Counted from the first letter of the stretch, positions 16,625-26,539 are shown. The stretch is 64,000 nt of DNA from Roseibium aquae (GCF_008711285.1 NZ_VXDC01000001.1:744001-808000), one strand, 5' to 3'. Translations and numbers: made by a program. Notes: generated from the sequence alone by a model not told the origin.

Positions 16625-17688
16625 TAGGCTTTGTCGCGGTCCGGGGCTTCAACATCCGCAGATTTCATGACTTCGCTCATGAAGTCCTTCACCCGGGGGC
16701 CAGATGTGTCGACAAATGGCACCGGACGGCAGACAGCAATCGCGGCGATCCCGATGCGTGCCGTGAGCAGTCCGTTTATCACGCCTTCGCCGAGCCGGGC
16801 CGACAGACGGCTCGCAAGGCTGTGCCCAAGCACATCGTGGGTCAGGCTGTCGCCGGCCGCCATGCCTCCGGTAATGGCAAGATGCGCCACAACGTGTTTG
16901 GTCAGCCGCAAGAACCCAAGTGCGCCGGGCCTGCCGCCATAAAGCAGGGACAATTGGCGGATGATCCTGAGGTTTTCGAGCAGAACGACCAGAAGATCGA
17001 TCAGCGCACGGGGGCTCACCGCTGTCACCAGGGACACCCGTTTCGCGCTGGTCAGAACGATCTTTCGGGCTTGGCGGTCCAGGGAGGCCAGCAAATCACG
17101 CTCCGCCAGAACGATCAGATCACGGCCATCAATCACTTCGCGCATGTGTCCGGAAAGGGCCCGGCGGCCTTGCGCGGTTTCAGGACGGTCCTTGTAGAGC
17201 GCGATCAGCTCTTCAAGCCCGTCGCGCGCGGTCTTGGTATCGTCGGTCTGGGCGGCTTCGCCGAGCCGGTCGCGCAGACTGTCGATCTTGCCAAGGCGCA
17301 TCAGAGCCAGCCCTTCCCTGAGGACCAGGCCGACAAGCGCGGCGACGAGAAGGCCGGTCAAGCCGACTCCCAGCCAGCCGAGCCAGTCTGTGCGGGCGAA
17401 AAGGTCCCGGATCAGGCTTTCGATCGCCAAACCGAATGACAGGCTGACGAGCCCGCCGGCTGCGATGGCCAGCAATCGGCCCATTGAAATCCGGCGCCGC
17501 TTGACCGTGTGACGAGCCGGCGAAGGGATGTCCCGATCCGGCGTATCCTGCTCGGTCACCAGCACTTCGTTGGCCAGAGGCGTTGTCTCCGCCTCGGCGG
17601 AAAGCCGAACGTTGCTGTCGTCCAGCCGGAAGGCGGCGGGCTTGCGGGCCTGTTTGTCCGAAGCGGGGGAGGAGGGCTTGCCGGTCAC
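16624..17688 (-). CDS. ycjF: YcjF-like inner membrane protein (DUF697)
   Basis: A 354-residue protein of the YcjF/TIGR01620 family. A polar N-terminus of about 65 residues precedes two membrane helices (about 70-90 and 103-125), and the C-terminal DUF697 region includes LLVVLLENLRIIRQLSLLYGGRPG, a strong family signature. It starts with GTG overlapping the ycjX stop by 4 nt, so the two are coupled. In E. coli ycjX-ycjF belong to the Psp envelope-stress regulon; the exact role is unknown. Confidence 0.9.
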   Translation of the reverse strand: MTGKPSSPASDKQARKPAAFRLDDSNVRLSAEAETTPLANEVLVTEQDTPDRDIPSPARHTVKRRRISMGRLLAIAAGGLVSLSFGLAIESLIRDLFARTDWLGWLGVGLTGLLVAALVGLVLREGLALMRLGKIDSLRDRLGEAAQTDDTKTARDGLEELIALYKDRPETAQGRRALSGHMREVIDGRDLIVLAERDLLASLDRQARKIVLTSAKRVSLVTAVSPRALIDLLVVLLENLRIIRQLSLLYGGRPGALGFLRLTKHVVAHLAITGGMAAGDSLTHDVLGHSLASRLSARLGEGVINGLLTARIGIAAIAVCRPVPFVDTSGPRVKDFMSEVMKSADVEAPDRDKA

Positions 17689-19178
17689 GCCAATCGGTCT
17701 CCAATCAGGAATTCAAGAGCCCGGTCGAGCCGGATGTGAGGCAGCGACAAAGTCAGGCCTTCCGCCGTTCTGTCGAGCTTTGGCGGACGGAAGCGCAGGA
17801 ATCGAAGCGCTGGGTCCGCCGCCGAACCGGAGCCGTGGTCCTGGATGCCCAACTCGCCCGCAGGCGAGAACAGAGTGTCCGGATCGTGCGGCAGGTCTCC
17901 GGGAAACACCGCGATCTCGCAGTTGCCGTCATAGTTTTCGCCGTTGATGGCCTCGCCCGGCAGCGGAGTGCCCAAGATGGCGGGCAGTTCCTCCCCCTTA
18001 TGGCGGACACTGGCCTCCCTTGTGGCACGGACCGCGGCCATCGCGAGCACGCTGACATCGGCGCCCTTGAAGCGCGCATGCTCGATCCCGCGGGCCACGA
18101 GGCGCTCCAGGATCGCCTCGAGCCGGTCATGGTCGTCCCGGTGAAGATGATCGGCCTTCGTGGCCGCGAACAGGATCTTGTCGATGCGCCGTGTCAGGAT
18201 AGAAGACAGCCAGTTTTGACGCCCCGGCCGGAACGCCGTCAGAACTTCACCGAGGGCTTCTTCGAGATCCGACATCGCATCCGGACCGGCATTGAGCGCA
18301 TGCAGTACGTCCACAAGAACGATCTGGCGATCGAGCCGGGCGAAATGATCCCGGAAGAACGGACGGATCACGTGGGTTTTATAGGCCTCGAAGCGGCGCT
18401 CCATCATCGCGCGGAGAGTGCCCGTCCGGGACGGAGGGGCATCCGCCGGGATATCCAGCGGCGCGAAAGTGAGGGCGGGGGACCCGTCGAGATCGCCCGG
18501 CATCAAGAAGCGGCCTGGCGGCAGCATGGACAGGGCATGGGCGTCCGACCGGCAGGCAGCGAGATAGGACTTGAAGGCGGCCGACAGGTTTTGGGCGTCC
18601 TGCTCGCTTTCCGGACCGGACGGTTCGGTTCCCTCCAGCAACGACAGATAGCGGTCCGCCAACGCCTTTCGATTGGGGGCTCGCGCCCGTCGCAGCGCGC
18701 TTGCGCTAAACTCCGCATAAGTCTTCGACAAGAGCGGCAGATCCAGCAGCCATTCGCCGGGATAGTCGATCAGGTCCAGGTGGATTTTTCCACGGCCCAG
18801 CCGGCGGGCGAGGAACTGCGCGCTTTCGAATTCCAGTGTCAGGCGAAGTTCGGACACTTGCCGGGTGGAATCCGGCCAGATCCGGTCATTCACAAGCGCT
18901 GCGACATGGGCCTCGTAGTCGAAGCGGGGAACGGCATCATCGGGTTGCGGTTGGAGCCGCGCGCCGGTCAGCCGACCGCCGGCAGCGGCCTGGAACACGG
19001 GCAAGCGCCCGCCATGAATCAGATTGTGGACCAGCGCCGTGATGAACACAGTCTTCCCGGCCCGGGCCAAGCCCGTCACACCGAGCCTGACGGACGGAAC
19101 GGCGAGATCCGTGACAGAGCCGGACAGATTGGCGAATGTCAGACGTGCTTCGTCGGCAAGGGATTGAAACGTGGGCAA
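17685..19178 (-). CDS. ycjX: YcjX-like P-loop GTPase (DUF463)
   Basis: A 497-residue YcjX family nucleotide-binding protein. The Walker A motif GLARAGKT lies at residues 36-43. The start is taken as TTG at 19178, five bases after a GGAGG site, giving MPTFQSLADEARLTF, which matches the family N-terminus; the 46 codons upstream read as non-coding. It is the first gene of a ycjX-ycjF operon with a 4-nt overlap. Family members are stress-associated, cytoplasmic and of unsettled function. Confidence 0.9.
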   Translation of the reverse strand: MPTFQSLADEARLTFANLSGSVTDLAVPSVRLGVTGLARAGKTVFITALVHNLIHGGRLPVFQAAAGGRLTGARLQPQPDDAVPRFDYEAHVAALVNDRIWPDSTRQVSELRLTLEFESAQFLARRLGRGKIHLDLIDYPGEWLLDLPLLSKTYAEFSASALRRARAPNRKALADRYLSLLEGTEPSGPESEQDAQNLSAAFKSYLAACRSDAHALSMLPPGRFLMPGDLDGSPALTFAPLDIPADAPPSRTGTLRAMMERRFEAYKTHVIRPFFRDHFARLDRQIVLVDVLHALNAGPDAMSDLEEALGEVLTAFRPGRQNWLSSILTRRIDKILFAATKADHLHRDDHDRLEAILERLVARGIEHARFKGADVSVLAMAAVRATREASVRHKGEELPAILGTPLPGEAINGENYDGNCEIAVFPGDLPHDPDTLFSPAGELGIQDHGSGSAADPALRFLRFRPPKLDRTAEGLTLSLPHIRLDRALEFLIGDRLA

Positions 19179-19263
19179 GGCAACCTCCGGTGCGTGATGT
19201 AGGGGCTCCGGCGCCAGGGTGCAATTGCCAACTGATCCGTAAGTCAAGCAGGCAGTATCAGTG

Positions 19264-19782
19264 TCAGGGCATGAGGTCTCTCGGCTTGGCGAACGAAACG
19301 AGCTGGCCGGATTCAACCGTCAGATCCCGCCAGTCCGCGATGGCGAAATCCAGAACGGCGATTGCGCCTGTCGGAAACTTGGCTGACATATCCTGCCAGA
19401 CCGGCCCTTCGCGGGTTTGAACGAGACTGTAGGCGGTCGCGTCCATCGCCGGGTTATGTCCGATGATCATCACGACGTCGGCGGGGGCCGCGTGGCGGCG
19501 CAGAATCGGCAGATAATCCAGACCATGATCGTCATAAAGGGCATCCAGAAGATGGATCTCCACTTCTCGGGTCAGATGGAGCAGAAGGGGAGCGAGCGTC
19601 TCGCGTGTGCGCAAGGAAGTGGAACACAGGATGCGGTCCGGATTGAGGTTCTGCTCACGCAGATAGGCCGCCATAACCGGCGCGGCTTGTCTGCCCCGCT
19701 CGTTCAAAGGCCGGTCCTTGTCCGCCAGGGCGGGATCGCCCCAGTCGGATTTGGCATGCCGGTAAAGGATCAGTCTTTTCAT
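19264..19782 (-). CDS. SixA-type histidine phosphatase
   Basis: A 172-residue protein of the histidine phosphatase superfamily. The catalytic RHAKSDW motif places the nucleophilic His at residue 9; STSLRTRETL supplies the second arginine and IIGHNP the second histidine. SixA-like enzymes remove phosphate from phosphohistidine in Hpt or PTS proteins. It lies 85 bp upstream of ycjX on the same strand. Physiological target unknown; the Hpt protein at 10990 is one candidate by function only. Confidence 0.88.
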   Translation of the reverse strand: MKRLILYRHAKSDWGDPALADKDRPLNERGRQAAPVMAAYLREQNLNPDRILCSTSLRTRETLAPLLLHLTREVEIHLLDALYDDHGLDYLPILRRHAAPADVVMIIGHNPAMDATAYSLVQTREGPVWQDMSAKFPTGAIAVLDFAIADWRDLTVESGQLVSFAKPRDLMP

Positions 19783-19854
19783 TGTGGCCTGCGTGCGAAG
19801 TGAAAGAGCCGAAGATGATGGTGTGCCTCCCCGGTGAACCGGGTGTTTGGGATT

Positions 19855-20427
19855 TCAGTTCTGCTGGGCCAGCATTTCCTCAAACGCGGCGACAGCCGGA
19901 CCGACTTCTGCTTCCTGAGCCGGCAGACTATAGGCGATCCAAAGACTGAAATCCGCTTCGCGTCCGGCAAAGTGCCAAAGGGTTTCAATCTGCGTCCTTC
20001 CGCCCCAATCCTGGGTCTTGAAGGAAATCCCGCGCTCGGCAACACCACTCATGGAAACGAGTTCGAATCCGGCGGCGCGATAATTGTCCAGAAAGGCCGA
20101 AGCCGCCTGCCGCCCTGTTCCGGCCAGATGTTGCCGGACCACCGCCTGCATGCCATCGCGCCCGGTATAGAGGCAGCCGGCCATGCGGTCGGAGTCGGCC
20201 GCAAGGGTTTTCGTGCGGAAGAACGGCCCGACAATGTCTGGACACCGCATGCCCGAAAAATGCCGCATCCCGAAGACATCGCCGACCCAGCCCTCCTGTT
20301 CTTCATTCTGAGTGCGCTGCATCGTGCCCTGCGCGCCCGCATCTGATACAGCCGCGCCCAAAGCACAGAGCAATATCAGACCAGAAACGACCATCCCGGA
20401 AGGGCGCGGTGGCTGCCAGCGCGGCAC
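19855..20427 (-). CDS. Secreted protein of unknown function downstream of MoxR
   Basis: A 190-residue protein with a signal peptide (MVVSGLILLCALGAAVSDAGAQG region) and a small mixed domain with two cysteines (FSGMRCPD and AGCLYTGRDG). The start is taken as GTG at 20427, eight bases after GAGGGAGA; a start 25 codons earlier would run into moxR. It follows the MoxR gene by 22 bp, so the two are likely co-transcribed. The family is not recognised by name. Confidence 0.75.
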   Translation of the reverse strand: MPRWQPPRPSGMVVSGLILLCALGAAVSDAGAQGTMQRTQNEEQEGWVGDVFGMRHFSGMRCPDIVGPFFRTKTLAADSDRMAGCLYTGRDGMQAVVRQHLAGTGRQAASAFLDNYRAAGFELVSMSGVAERGISFKTQDWGGRTQIETLWHFAGREADFSLWIAYSLPAQEAEVGPAVAAFEEMLAQQN

Positions 20428-20449
20428 GAAGCGTTCTCCCTCGATTGGA

Positions 20450-21307
20450 TTAACTGCGTTCGCGCCGGGCCATGAAGGCGAGGCGCTCGAACAGGTGCAC
20501 ATCCTGCTCGTTTTTCAGCAAGGCTCCATGGAGCGGCGGGATGAGTTTGGACATGCTGCCCTGCCGGAGCGTCTCGGCATCGACATCCTCGTTGACCAGC
20601 AGCTTGATCCAGTCGATGAGCTCGGACGTCGACGGCTTCTTCTTCAAACCCGGGACATCGCGGACCTCGAAAAACAGCCGCAAGGCTTCGCTCAACAAGC
20701 GCGGTTTCAGGCCAGGGAAATGAACCTCGACGATTTCCGTCATGGTCTGCGCGTCGGGGAATTTGATGAAGTGGAAGAAGCACCGGCGCAGAAAGGCATC
20801 CGGCAGGTCTTTCTCGTTGTTCGAGGTGATGATGACGACCGGGCGCTGATTGGCCTTTACCGTCTCCCCGGTTTCGTAGACATGGAACTCCATCCGGTCG
20901 AGTTCCAAGAGGAGATCGTTCGGAAACTCGATATCCGCCTTGTCGATCTCGTCGATCAGCAGAACCGGTTTCACCGGCGACGAGAACGCTTCCCACAATT
21001 TGCCCTTTCGGATGTAGTTGTTGATGTCCTTGACGCGTTCGTCACCCAATTGACTGTCCCGCAGGCGGGAGACGGCGTCGTATTCATAAAGGCCCTGCTG
21101 GGCCTTTGTCGTGGATTTGACGTGCCATTCAATCAAAGGCGCTCCCAGAGCCAGCGCGACCTGTTGCGCCAGAACCGTTTTTCCCGTTCCTGGCTCGCCC
21201 TTCACCAATAGCGGGCGCTCCAGCGCGACCGCCGCATTCACAGCGACCCTCAAGTCTTCGGTCGCAATGTAACTGTCCGTGCCTTCAAACCGCATGAGCC
21301 ATTCCAT
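20450..21307 (-). CDS. MoxR family AAA+ ATPase
   Basis: A 285-residue AAA+ protein. Walker A is GEPGTGKT (37-44), Walker B LLIDEID (116-122), with a sensor region TSNNEKDLPDAFLRRC. MoxR ATPases act as chaperones with VWA partners; the CoxE-like VWA gene at 14657-15835 is the probable partner. Family members usually start MRFEGT, which would be an ATG four codons inside (21295); both starts are possible. Expressed leftward with the secreted-protein gene. Confidence 0.9.
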   Translation of the reverse strand: MEWLMRFEGTDSYIATEDLRVAVNAAVALERPLLVKGEPGTGKTVLAQQVALALGAPLIEWHVKSTTKAQQGLYEYDAVSRLRDSQLGDERVKDINNYIRKGKLWEAFSSPVKPVLLIDEIDKADIEFPNDLLLELDRMEFHVYETGETVKANQRPVVIITSNNEKDLPDAFLRRCFFHFIKFPDAQTMTEIVEVHFPGLKPRLLSEALRLFFEVRDVPGLKKKPSTSELIDWIKLLVNEDVDAETLRQGSMSKLIPPLHGALLKNEQDVHLFERLAFMARRERS

Positions 21308-21528
21308 GTTCTATCTCTTGCCCGGACAGTAAGGTTGCCCGCACTGGAGCGCAAGCTGGCCCAGCGTGCCAGCTGGGTAAGTGGGCCGTGCCAATCCCGA
21401 AAAATGTGGCCTGCCTGCCTGGCAGTTTTTGCCGATTGGTCGGTTTCTGCCTGTCTGGCTGCTCCGAGCCTGTTGGATAACGGTGTTCAATCCTCTGAAT
21501 TTTATAGGAATTTTGACGTTCCTCGATT

Positions 21529-21544
21529 TGGCACGCGGTTTGCC
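21529..21544 (+). promoter_or_regulatory. Sigma-54 promoter of flgE
   Basis: TGGCACGCGGTTTGCC matches the sigma-54 consensus TGGCACG-N4-TTGC essentially perfectly, with GG and GC 10 nt apart. It lies 50 bp upstream of the flgE ATG. Hook genes under sigma-54 and FlbD are the rule in Caulobacter-type hierarchies. Confidence 0.88.
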
Positions 21545-21593
21545 AGTAGAGGGCAGAACGGGGCTTTTGCCCGGAAAGACCAAGAGGACCGGT

Positions 21594-23000
21594 ATGGGTA
21601 TTTACGGGGCTATCAATGCGGCGATCTCGGGGCTGAACGCTCAATCGCGCGCGCTCGAAAACATTTCAGGCAATGTGGCCAACTCGCAGACGGTTGGCTT
21701 CAAGCGGCTGGACACCACTTTCTCGGATCTCGTGTCGGGAGGCGGTGCTATCCAGGCATCGCAAGTGTCGGGGACGACATTCGCCACCTCGCGTGCGACG
21801 AACACGATCCAGGGCGATATTACGCAAAGTGACGTGTCAACCTACCTGGCGATCAATGGGGAGGGGTATTTCGTTGTGACGGCCGCCGACGACATTGTCG
21901 ATGGAGGGACAACGTTCCAGGATACTAATTACTACACCCGCGGCGGTGACTTCGAGCTCGACGAAGAAGGGTACATGGTCAACCAGTCGGGGTATTACCT
22001 CAAAGGCTTTCCTCTGGATCCAACTACTGGAAATGCGACGGGCGATGTTCCTGAGGTGCTTCAGGTGAGTCGCCAGCCTTTGGCAGCGCAGCAGTCGCGG
22101 ACAATTACCTATCAAGCCAATTTGCCGCCAACGCCACAGACAAACCGTTTCGTTACATCAAGTGGCGCCGCGGGTACGGATACTCTTGAAACATTCGGTG
22201 GTCCTCCGGTTCTGGATGCTACCACAAATATTGACGAAACATATCGGGCGGCATTCGAAAACTCGTCTATTTCGGGTGGTGCCACGACCATTTATAATGA
22301 CAATGGCACTGCGATTAGCGTGACCCTCCGTTGGGCTAAAGTACCGGCGCCAGCAGTGAATACTTGGAATCTTTACTATGCGAGCCCTGGCGATGCAGCC
22401 GGTGATGCCTACAAAAGAGTCGGTAGTGTCCAATTCGATGCAAGTGGTGCGGTGCAAACGCTTACTGCAGCCACTGGTGCCACAGCCTCTGGTACAGAGT
22501 CGTTCACTATCGCAAATATTACAGTAAATGGTGTTTCTACTGCGGGGCCAGGTGGGGCGGGGACAACAATTGCCTTCGGGACAAACTCTCTTACCCAATT
22601 TGCGACAAATGAAGGAACTGCGACGTCCGTAGAAGTGAATAGCGACGGCTATGCCGCCGGCGAGTTCCTGGGTATCGCGGTTGATGAGTCCGGCCGGGTG
22701 AATGCCAGCTACTCCAACAGCCAGACCCGCGCTCTCTATGAGATTCCCTTAGCAACGTTTGAGGCCGAGCAGAACCTTCAGCGGGTGGATGGGGCTGCCT
22801 TTGCCGCGACCTCCACATCCGGGGAGCCGGATCTGACGGGAGGTGGTTCGATCATCGCCAATGCCATCGAGCTCTCCAACGCGGATATCGCGACGGAGTT
22901 CTCGAAGCTGATCATCACCCAGCAGGCCTATTCCGCCAACACGCGGATCGTGACGTCCGCGGACGAAATGCTCGACAGCGCGTTGAACATGGTCCGGTAA
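21594..23000 (+). CDS. flgE: Flagellar hook protein FlgE
   Basis: A 468-residue hook subunit exported by the flagellar type III system. The N-terminus (MGIYGAINAAISGLNAQSRALENISGNVAN) and the C-terminus (ANAIELSNADIATEFSKLIITQQAYSANTR) form the conserved D0 coiled coils. The centre (about residues 160-345, 22080-22620) is Thr/Gly/Ala-rich and visibly more AT-rich than its surroundings. The ATG at 21594 follows AAGAGGA and the sigma-54 promoter; 71 upstream in-frame codons are not part of the gene. First gene of flgE-flgK-flgL. Confidence 0.95.
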   Translation: MGIYGAINAAISGLNAQSRALENISGNVANSQTVGFKRLDTTFSDLVSGGGAIQASQVSGTTFATSRATNTIQGDITQSDVSTYLAINGEGYFVVTAADDIVDGGTTFQDTNYYTRGGDFELDEEGYMVNQSGYYLKGFPLDPTTGNATGDVPEVLQVSRQPLAAQQSRTITYQANLPPTPQTNRFVTSSGAAGTDTLETFGGPPVLDATTNIDETYRAAFENSSISGGATTIYNDNGTAISVTLRWAKVPAPAVNTWNLYYASPGDAAGDAYKRVGSVQFDASGAVQTLTAATGATASGTESFTIANITVNGVSTAGPGGAGTTIAFGTNSLTQFATNEGTATSVEVNSDGYAAGEFLGIAVDESGRVNASYSNSQTRALYEIPLATFEAEQNLQRVDGAAFAATSTSGEPDLTGGGSIIANAIELSNADIATEFSKLIITQQAYSANTRIVTSADEMLDSALNMVR

Positions 23001-23013
23001 CAGTGAGTTAGGA

Positions 23014-23034
23014 GCCGGCGGTTCAGCCGCCGGC
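23014..23034 (+). other. Intergenic hairpin between flgE and flgK
   Basis: GCCGGCGG and CCGCCGGC form a perfect 8-bp stem with a 5-nt loop, 14 bp after the flgE stop. There is no T tract, so it more likely stabilises flgE mRNA or attenuates flgK expression than terminates. Confidence 0.5.
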
Positions 23035-23065
23035 GCCGCGTAACCCAAAGAGGAAAGGCGCGGAT

Positions 23066-24907
23066 ATGGGACTAACATCGGCTCTCAATACGGCGCTTTT
23101 CGGGCTGACATACAACCAGCGTCAGCTCGATCTCACCGCCCAGAACATCGCCAACGCGGATACGGTCGGGTACACCCGCAAGGAAGTGTCGGCGAAGGTC
23201 TTCTTCGACGGCAACGGCAATGTCACGGGGCTGTTGTCGAACGAGGTCGTGCGGGCGGTCGATCTCAAGATCCAGTCGTCCTACTTCGAATCCCTTGCCG
23301 ATGCCGAATACGCCAAACAGGTCCAGACCTACACCGACCGTCTGGACGATATCTTCGGAACGATTAATGACAAGTCGAGCGTTTCCGCCCTGGCCACGGA
23401 GCTGACGACCGCGTTGTCCGCGCTGGTCAACGATCCAGGCGGCTATGCGGCCCAACTCCAGGTCATTTCGGCGGCTGAAGCGCTCGCCAACGAAATCAAT
23501 ACCTCCTATGCGCAAATCCAGGAACTGCGCCAGCAGGCCGATTCCGTTCTGGCCCTTCAGACGGAGACCGTGAACGGCCTGCTCCAAAGCATAAAGGATG
23601 TCGATGCCGATATTCGCGATGCTAAGCAGGCGAATGTGTCGACGGCCGATATTCTCGATCAGCGCGACAGGTACCTCGAACAGCTCTCCGGCTATCTCGA
23701 TGTCAACATCTCCAACAACGACAACGGCACCATCAACATCACCACACACAGCGCTGAGCTTTTGTACACGGACGGTCAGGTCTCGACGCTGTCGTTCACG
23801 GAAACACCGACCTTGCAGCCGGGACAATCCGGAAACAGCGTGATGGTCACGACTGTGGGCGGCGCGACCTTCGATCTGGTCGCGAGCTCGCGGTCTGGTT
23901 CCATCTTCGCGCTCGATGAGATGCGTGACGATGTTCTGGTCAAGGCGCAAGGGCAACTGGACGAAATCGCCGCTGAAATGTCGTTGGCGTTTTCCAATGT
24001 CACCATCGAGAGCAATGCTGTGACGGTCGGACTCGAGACGGGCTTCGATCTGGATATTTCCGCGCTTCGGGCCGGCAACACGATCGAGATATCCTATGTG
24101 GAGGGGGGGCAGAACCGGACGGTAACGCTGATTGGTGTTGAAGACCCGACCTTGCTGCCGCTTTCCGACACGGCGACCGCGCGCACCGACGACACCGTCT
24201 TCGGGATCGATATTTCATCAGGGATTGATGCCGCCACAATCTCACAAATAGCATCGGCGACAGGTCTGCAGGTTTCGAATATCGCACCGGATGATCTGCG
24301 GATCCTGGGGAACACGGGCGCTGGGGTTAGTGTCAATAGCGTGTCGGCCGATGTGACGGTGTCCGCGGCGACAAATCAGGGGCTCGGTCTGGCTGTGTTC
24401 ACCGATACCCGAAATGGCGAGGTGGACTTCACCGACGCGCTGGAAAGCGGCGGGCAGCGCGTGGGATTTGGCATGGGCATATCCGTGAACTCCGCCTTGA
24501 AAGCGGATTCCGGACAGCTCGTGACCTATCAAACGACCCCTGCGGCGAACTCTCCAAACGATCCTGCCAGGGCTCAATATCTTCTGGATTCGCTAACGAC
24601 CGAGGCGGTGTCCTTCCGTCCAGAGGCCGGAATCGGAACGCCAGGAACGCCCTATCGGGGGACCGTTCTGCAATACATCAATCAGTCTGTGGCTTATCAG
24701 GGCGACCAGGCGCAGGACGCAAAGACCTTTGCCGAATCCAAGATCGCCTTGACCACAAATCTCGCCATCCGCCATGAAGAAGCCTATTCCGTCAATATCG
24801 ACGAGGAGATGGGGTTTCTGGTGGCCTTGCAAAACTCCTACAAAGCCAATGCGCGGGTGATGCAAGCCGTGAATGATCTCTTCGAGCGCTTGCTGCAGGT
24901 TACCTGA
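23066..24907 (+). CDS. flgK: Hook-filament junction protein FlgK (HAP1)
   Basis: A 613-residue protein joining hook to filament. The N-terminus (LTSALNTALFGLTYNQRQLDLTAQNIANADTVGYTRK) and C-terminus (VNIDEEMGFLVALQNSYKANARVMQAVNDLFERLL) are the FlgK D0/D1 helices. The ATG follows GAGGAAAGG. It lies 65 bp after flgE and 8 bp before flgL. Confidence 0.95.
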   Translation: MGLTSALNTALFGLTYNQRQLDLTAQNIANADTVGYTRKEVSAKVFFDGNGNVTGLLSNEVVRAVDLKIQSSYFESLADAEYAKQVQTYTDRLDDIFGTINDKSSVSALATELTTALSALVNDPGGYAAQLQVISAAEALANEINTSYAQIQELRQQADSVLALQTETVNGLLQSIKDVDADIRDAKQANVSTADILDQRDRYLEQLSGYLDVNISNNDNGTINITTHSAELLYTDGQVSTLSFTETPTLQPGQSGNSVMVTTVGGATFDLVASSRSGSIFALDEMRDDVLVKAQGQLDEIAAEMSLAFSNVTIESNAVTVGLETGFDLDISALRAGNTIEISYVEGGQNRTVTLIGVEDPTLLPLSDTATARTDDTVFGIDISSGIDAATISQIASATGLQVSNIAPDDLRILGNTGAGVSVNSVSADVTVSAATNQGLGLAVFTDTRNGEVDFTDALESGGQRVGFGMGISVNSALKADSGQLVTYQTTPAANSPNDPARAQYLLDSLTTEAVSFRPEAGIGTPGTPYRGTVLQYINQSVAYQGDQAQDAKTFAESKIALTTNLAIRHEEAYSVNIDEEMGFLVALQNSYKANARVMQAVNDLFERLLQVT

Positions 24908-24915
24908 GGTGAATC

Positions 24916-26505
24916 ATGACCATTGATACGATCACCACCTCCCGAAGCTATCTTACCCAGCAGCTGACCAAGTTGAACCGGACATTGTCCGAGAAGACGG
25001 CCCAACTCGCCACAGGCATGAAATCGCAAACCTATGGAGGTCTTGGCGACAACAGGCTGCTTTCGCTGGAACTGACCCAGAAGGTCAGCCGGATAGATGC
25101 CTATCAGGAAACGATCATCCGGACCAATTTGCACATCAATTCGCTGAACACGACGCTTGAGCGTCTGGAAGCCTTGCGGATCGATTCCAAATCTGCGCTT
25201 GATCAAAACGACTTCGAGCTTCAAAGCGACGGCCAGACCCAAACCCAGGCGACCGCAGAAGTGCTTCTCTACGAAGCTGTCAGTCTTTTGAACACGGAAG
25301 TCGCGGGTTATTATCTATACGGCGGGACCGACGCCTTCTCTAATCCGGTTGCCGGTGTCGCCGCCATCATGGACGGGGCCGATGGCCGGGCCGGGTTGAA
25401 GACCGTTGTCGACGAGTACGTGCAGGCCAATCTGGGCGCGGATGATCTTGGCCGGTTGACGGTCAGCGCCTTGACGACCAACGGGGCGCCGCCGACCGAC
25501 TCCACGTTCACCATTGCCGAAGATGGAACGCATGACTTCGGCTTCGATATCGCCGGCGTGACCAATGCTCTGTCGAATGTGGCCGTGACCGGACCGGCGG
25601 GCACCGGGACCGATCCGGATACGTTCGACATTCAGTTCACCGGGCAACCGATAGCCGGTGAGGAAATCACCTTGCAGTTCACGCTGCCACCCGGCCATAC
25701 CGAAAACCTGTCGATGACGTTCAAGGCGAGCACCGGCAACAACCCGCTCACTGGCGAATTCGCAATCGGCGCGGATTTGGCGGAAACCGCGGCCAATCTG
25801 CGCACGGCGATCCTGACAGAGATCGAGGAACAGGCCAAGACCAGCCTCAAGGCAGCCGCCACAACATGGGCGGCGGATGAGTTCTTCGATACGTTTGGTG
25901 GAAATGACACCCTGCGGGTGGACGGTCCTCCTTTCGACACGGCGACGGCCCAGGTCAGCGGAGCGGCGACCACGGTCGCGTGGTACACCGGTGAAAACAC
26001 AGCCACATCCAATGCCCGTTTGGACAAGAATGCGCGCGTCGACGACAATCTGGAGGTCAGCTATGGCGCGCGCGCGAATGAGCAGGGCTTCGCCGATGTG
26101 ATGAAGGGCCTCGCCGCGTTTGTGGCGGCCGATTTTTCGGCGCCGGCTCTTCCCACCAACCCGACCCAGGCGCAAATTGACGCAAATGCGGCGGAACAAG
26201 CCCAGCTCCAGCGCTTCTACAACGGTCTGACGGAAAGACTGCGCGCGGTTCTGGAGCCGAGCTCGGCCGATCAGTCGGGAATCGTTGATATCAGCACGGA
26301 AATTTCGATCGCCTATAGAACGGTGCAGTACACCGATGACCGGCATACGCAGGTCAAATCAAGCTACGAAACGACGATCGGTGAAATCGTGGGCGTAAAT
26401 GATGAGCTTTTGGCAGCGGAAATCCTGCAGCTCCAGACCAATATCGAAGCGTCCTACCGCGCCTCGTCCATCGTCTTTGATCTCACTCTTGCCGATTACG
26501 TGTAA
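24916..26505 (+). CDS. flgL: Hook-associated protein FlgL (HAP3)
   Basis: A 529-residue flagellin-like junction protein. The N-terminal helix (LTKLNRTLSEKTAQLATGMKSQTYGGLGDNR) and the C-terminal helix (LQTNIEASYRASSIVFDLTLADYV) are family hallmarks. It is longer than enterobacterial FlgL (about 317) because of a large central domain. Last gene of flgE-flgK-flgL, followed by a clear terminator. Confidence 0.92.
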   Translation: MTIDTITTSRSYLTQQLTKLNRTLSEKTAQLATGMKSQTYGGLGDNRLLSLELTQKVSRIDAYQETIIRTNLHINSLNTTLERLEALRIDSKSALDQNDFELQSDGQTQTQATAEVLLYEAVSLLNTEVAGYYLYGGTDAFSNPVAGVAAIMDGADGRAGLKTVVDEYVQANLGADDLGRLTVSALTTNGAPPTDSTFTIAEDGTHDFGFDIAGVTNALSNVAVTGPAGTGTDPDTFDIQFTGQPIAGEEITLQFTLPPGHTENLSMTFKASTGNNPLTGEFAIGADLAETAANLRTAILTEIEEQAKTSLKAAATTWAADEFFDTFGGNDTLRVDGPPFDTATAQVSGAATTVAWYTGENTATSNARLDKNARVDDNLEVSYGARANEQGFADVMKGLAAFVAADFSAPALPTNPTQAQIDANAAEQAQLQRFYNGLTERLRAVLEPSSADQSGIVDISTEISIAYRTVQYTDDRHTQVKSSYETTIGEIVGVNDELLAAEILQLQTNIEASYRASSIVFDLTLADYV

Positions 26506-26539
26506 AGAACTTGAAATAAACAACCGTTAATATGGTATA

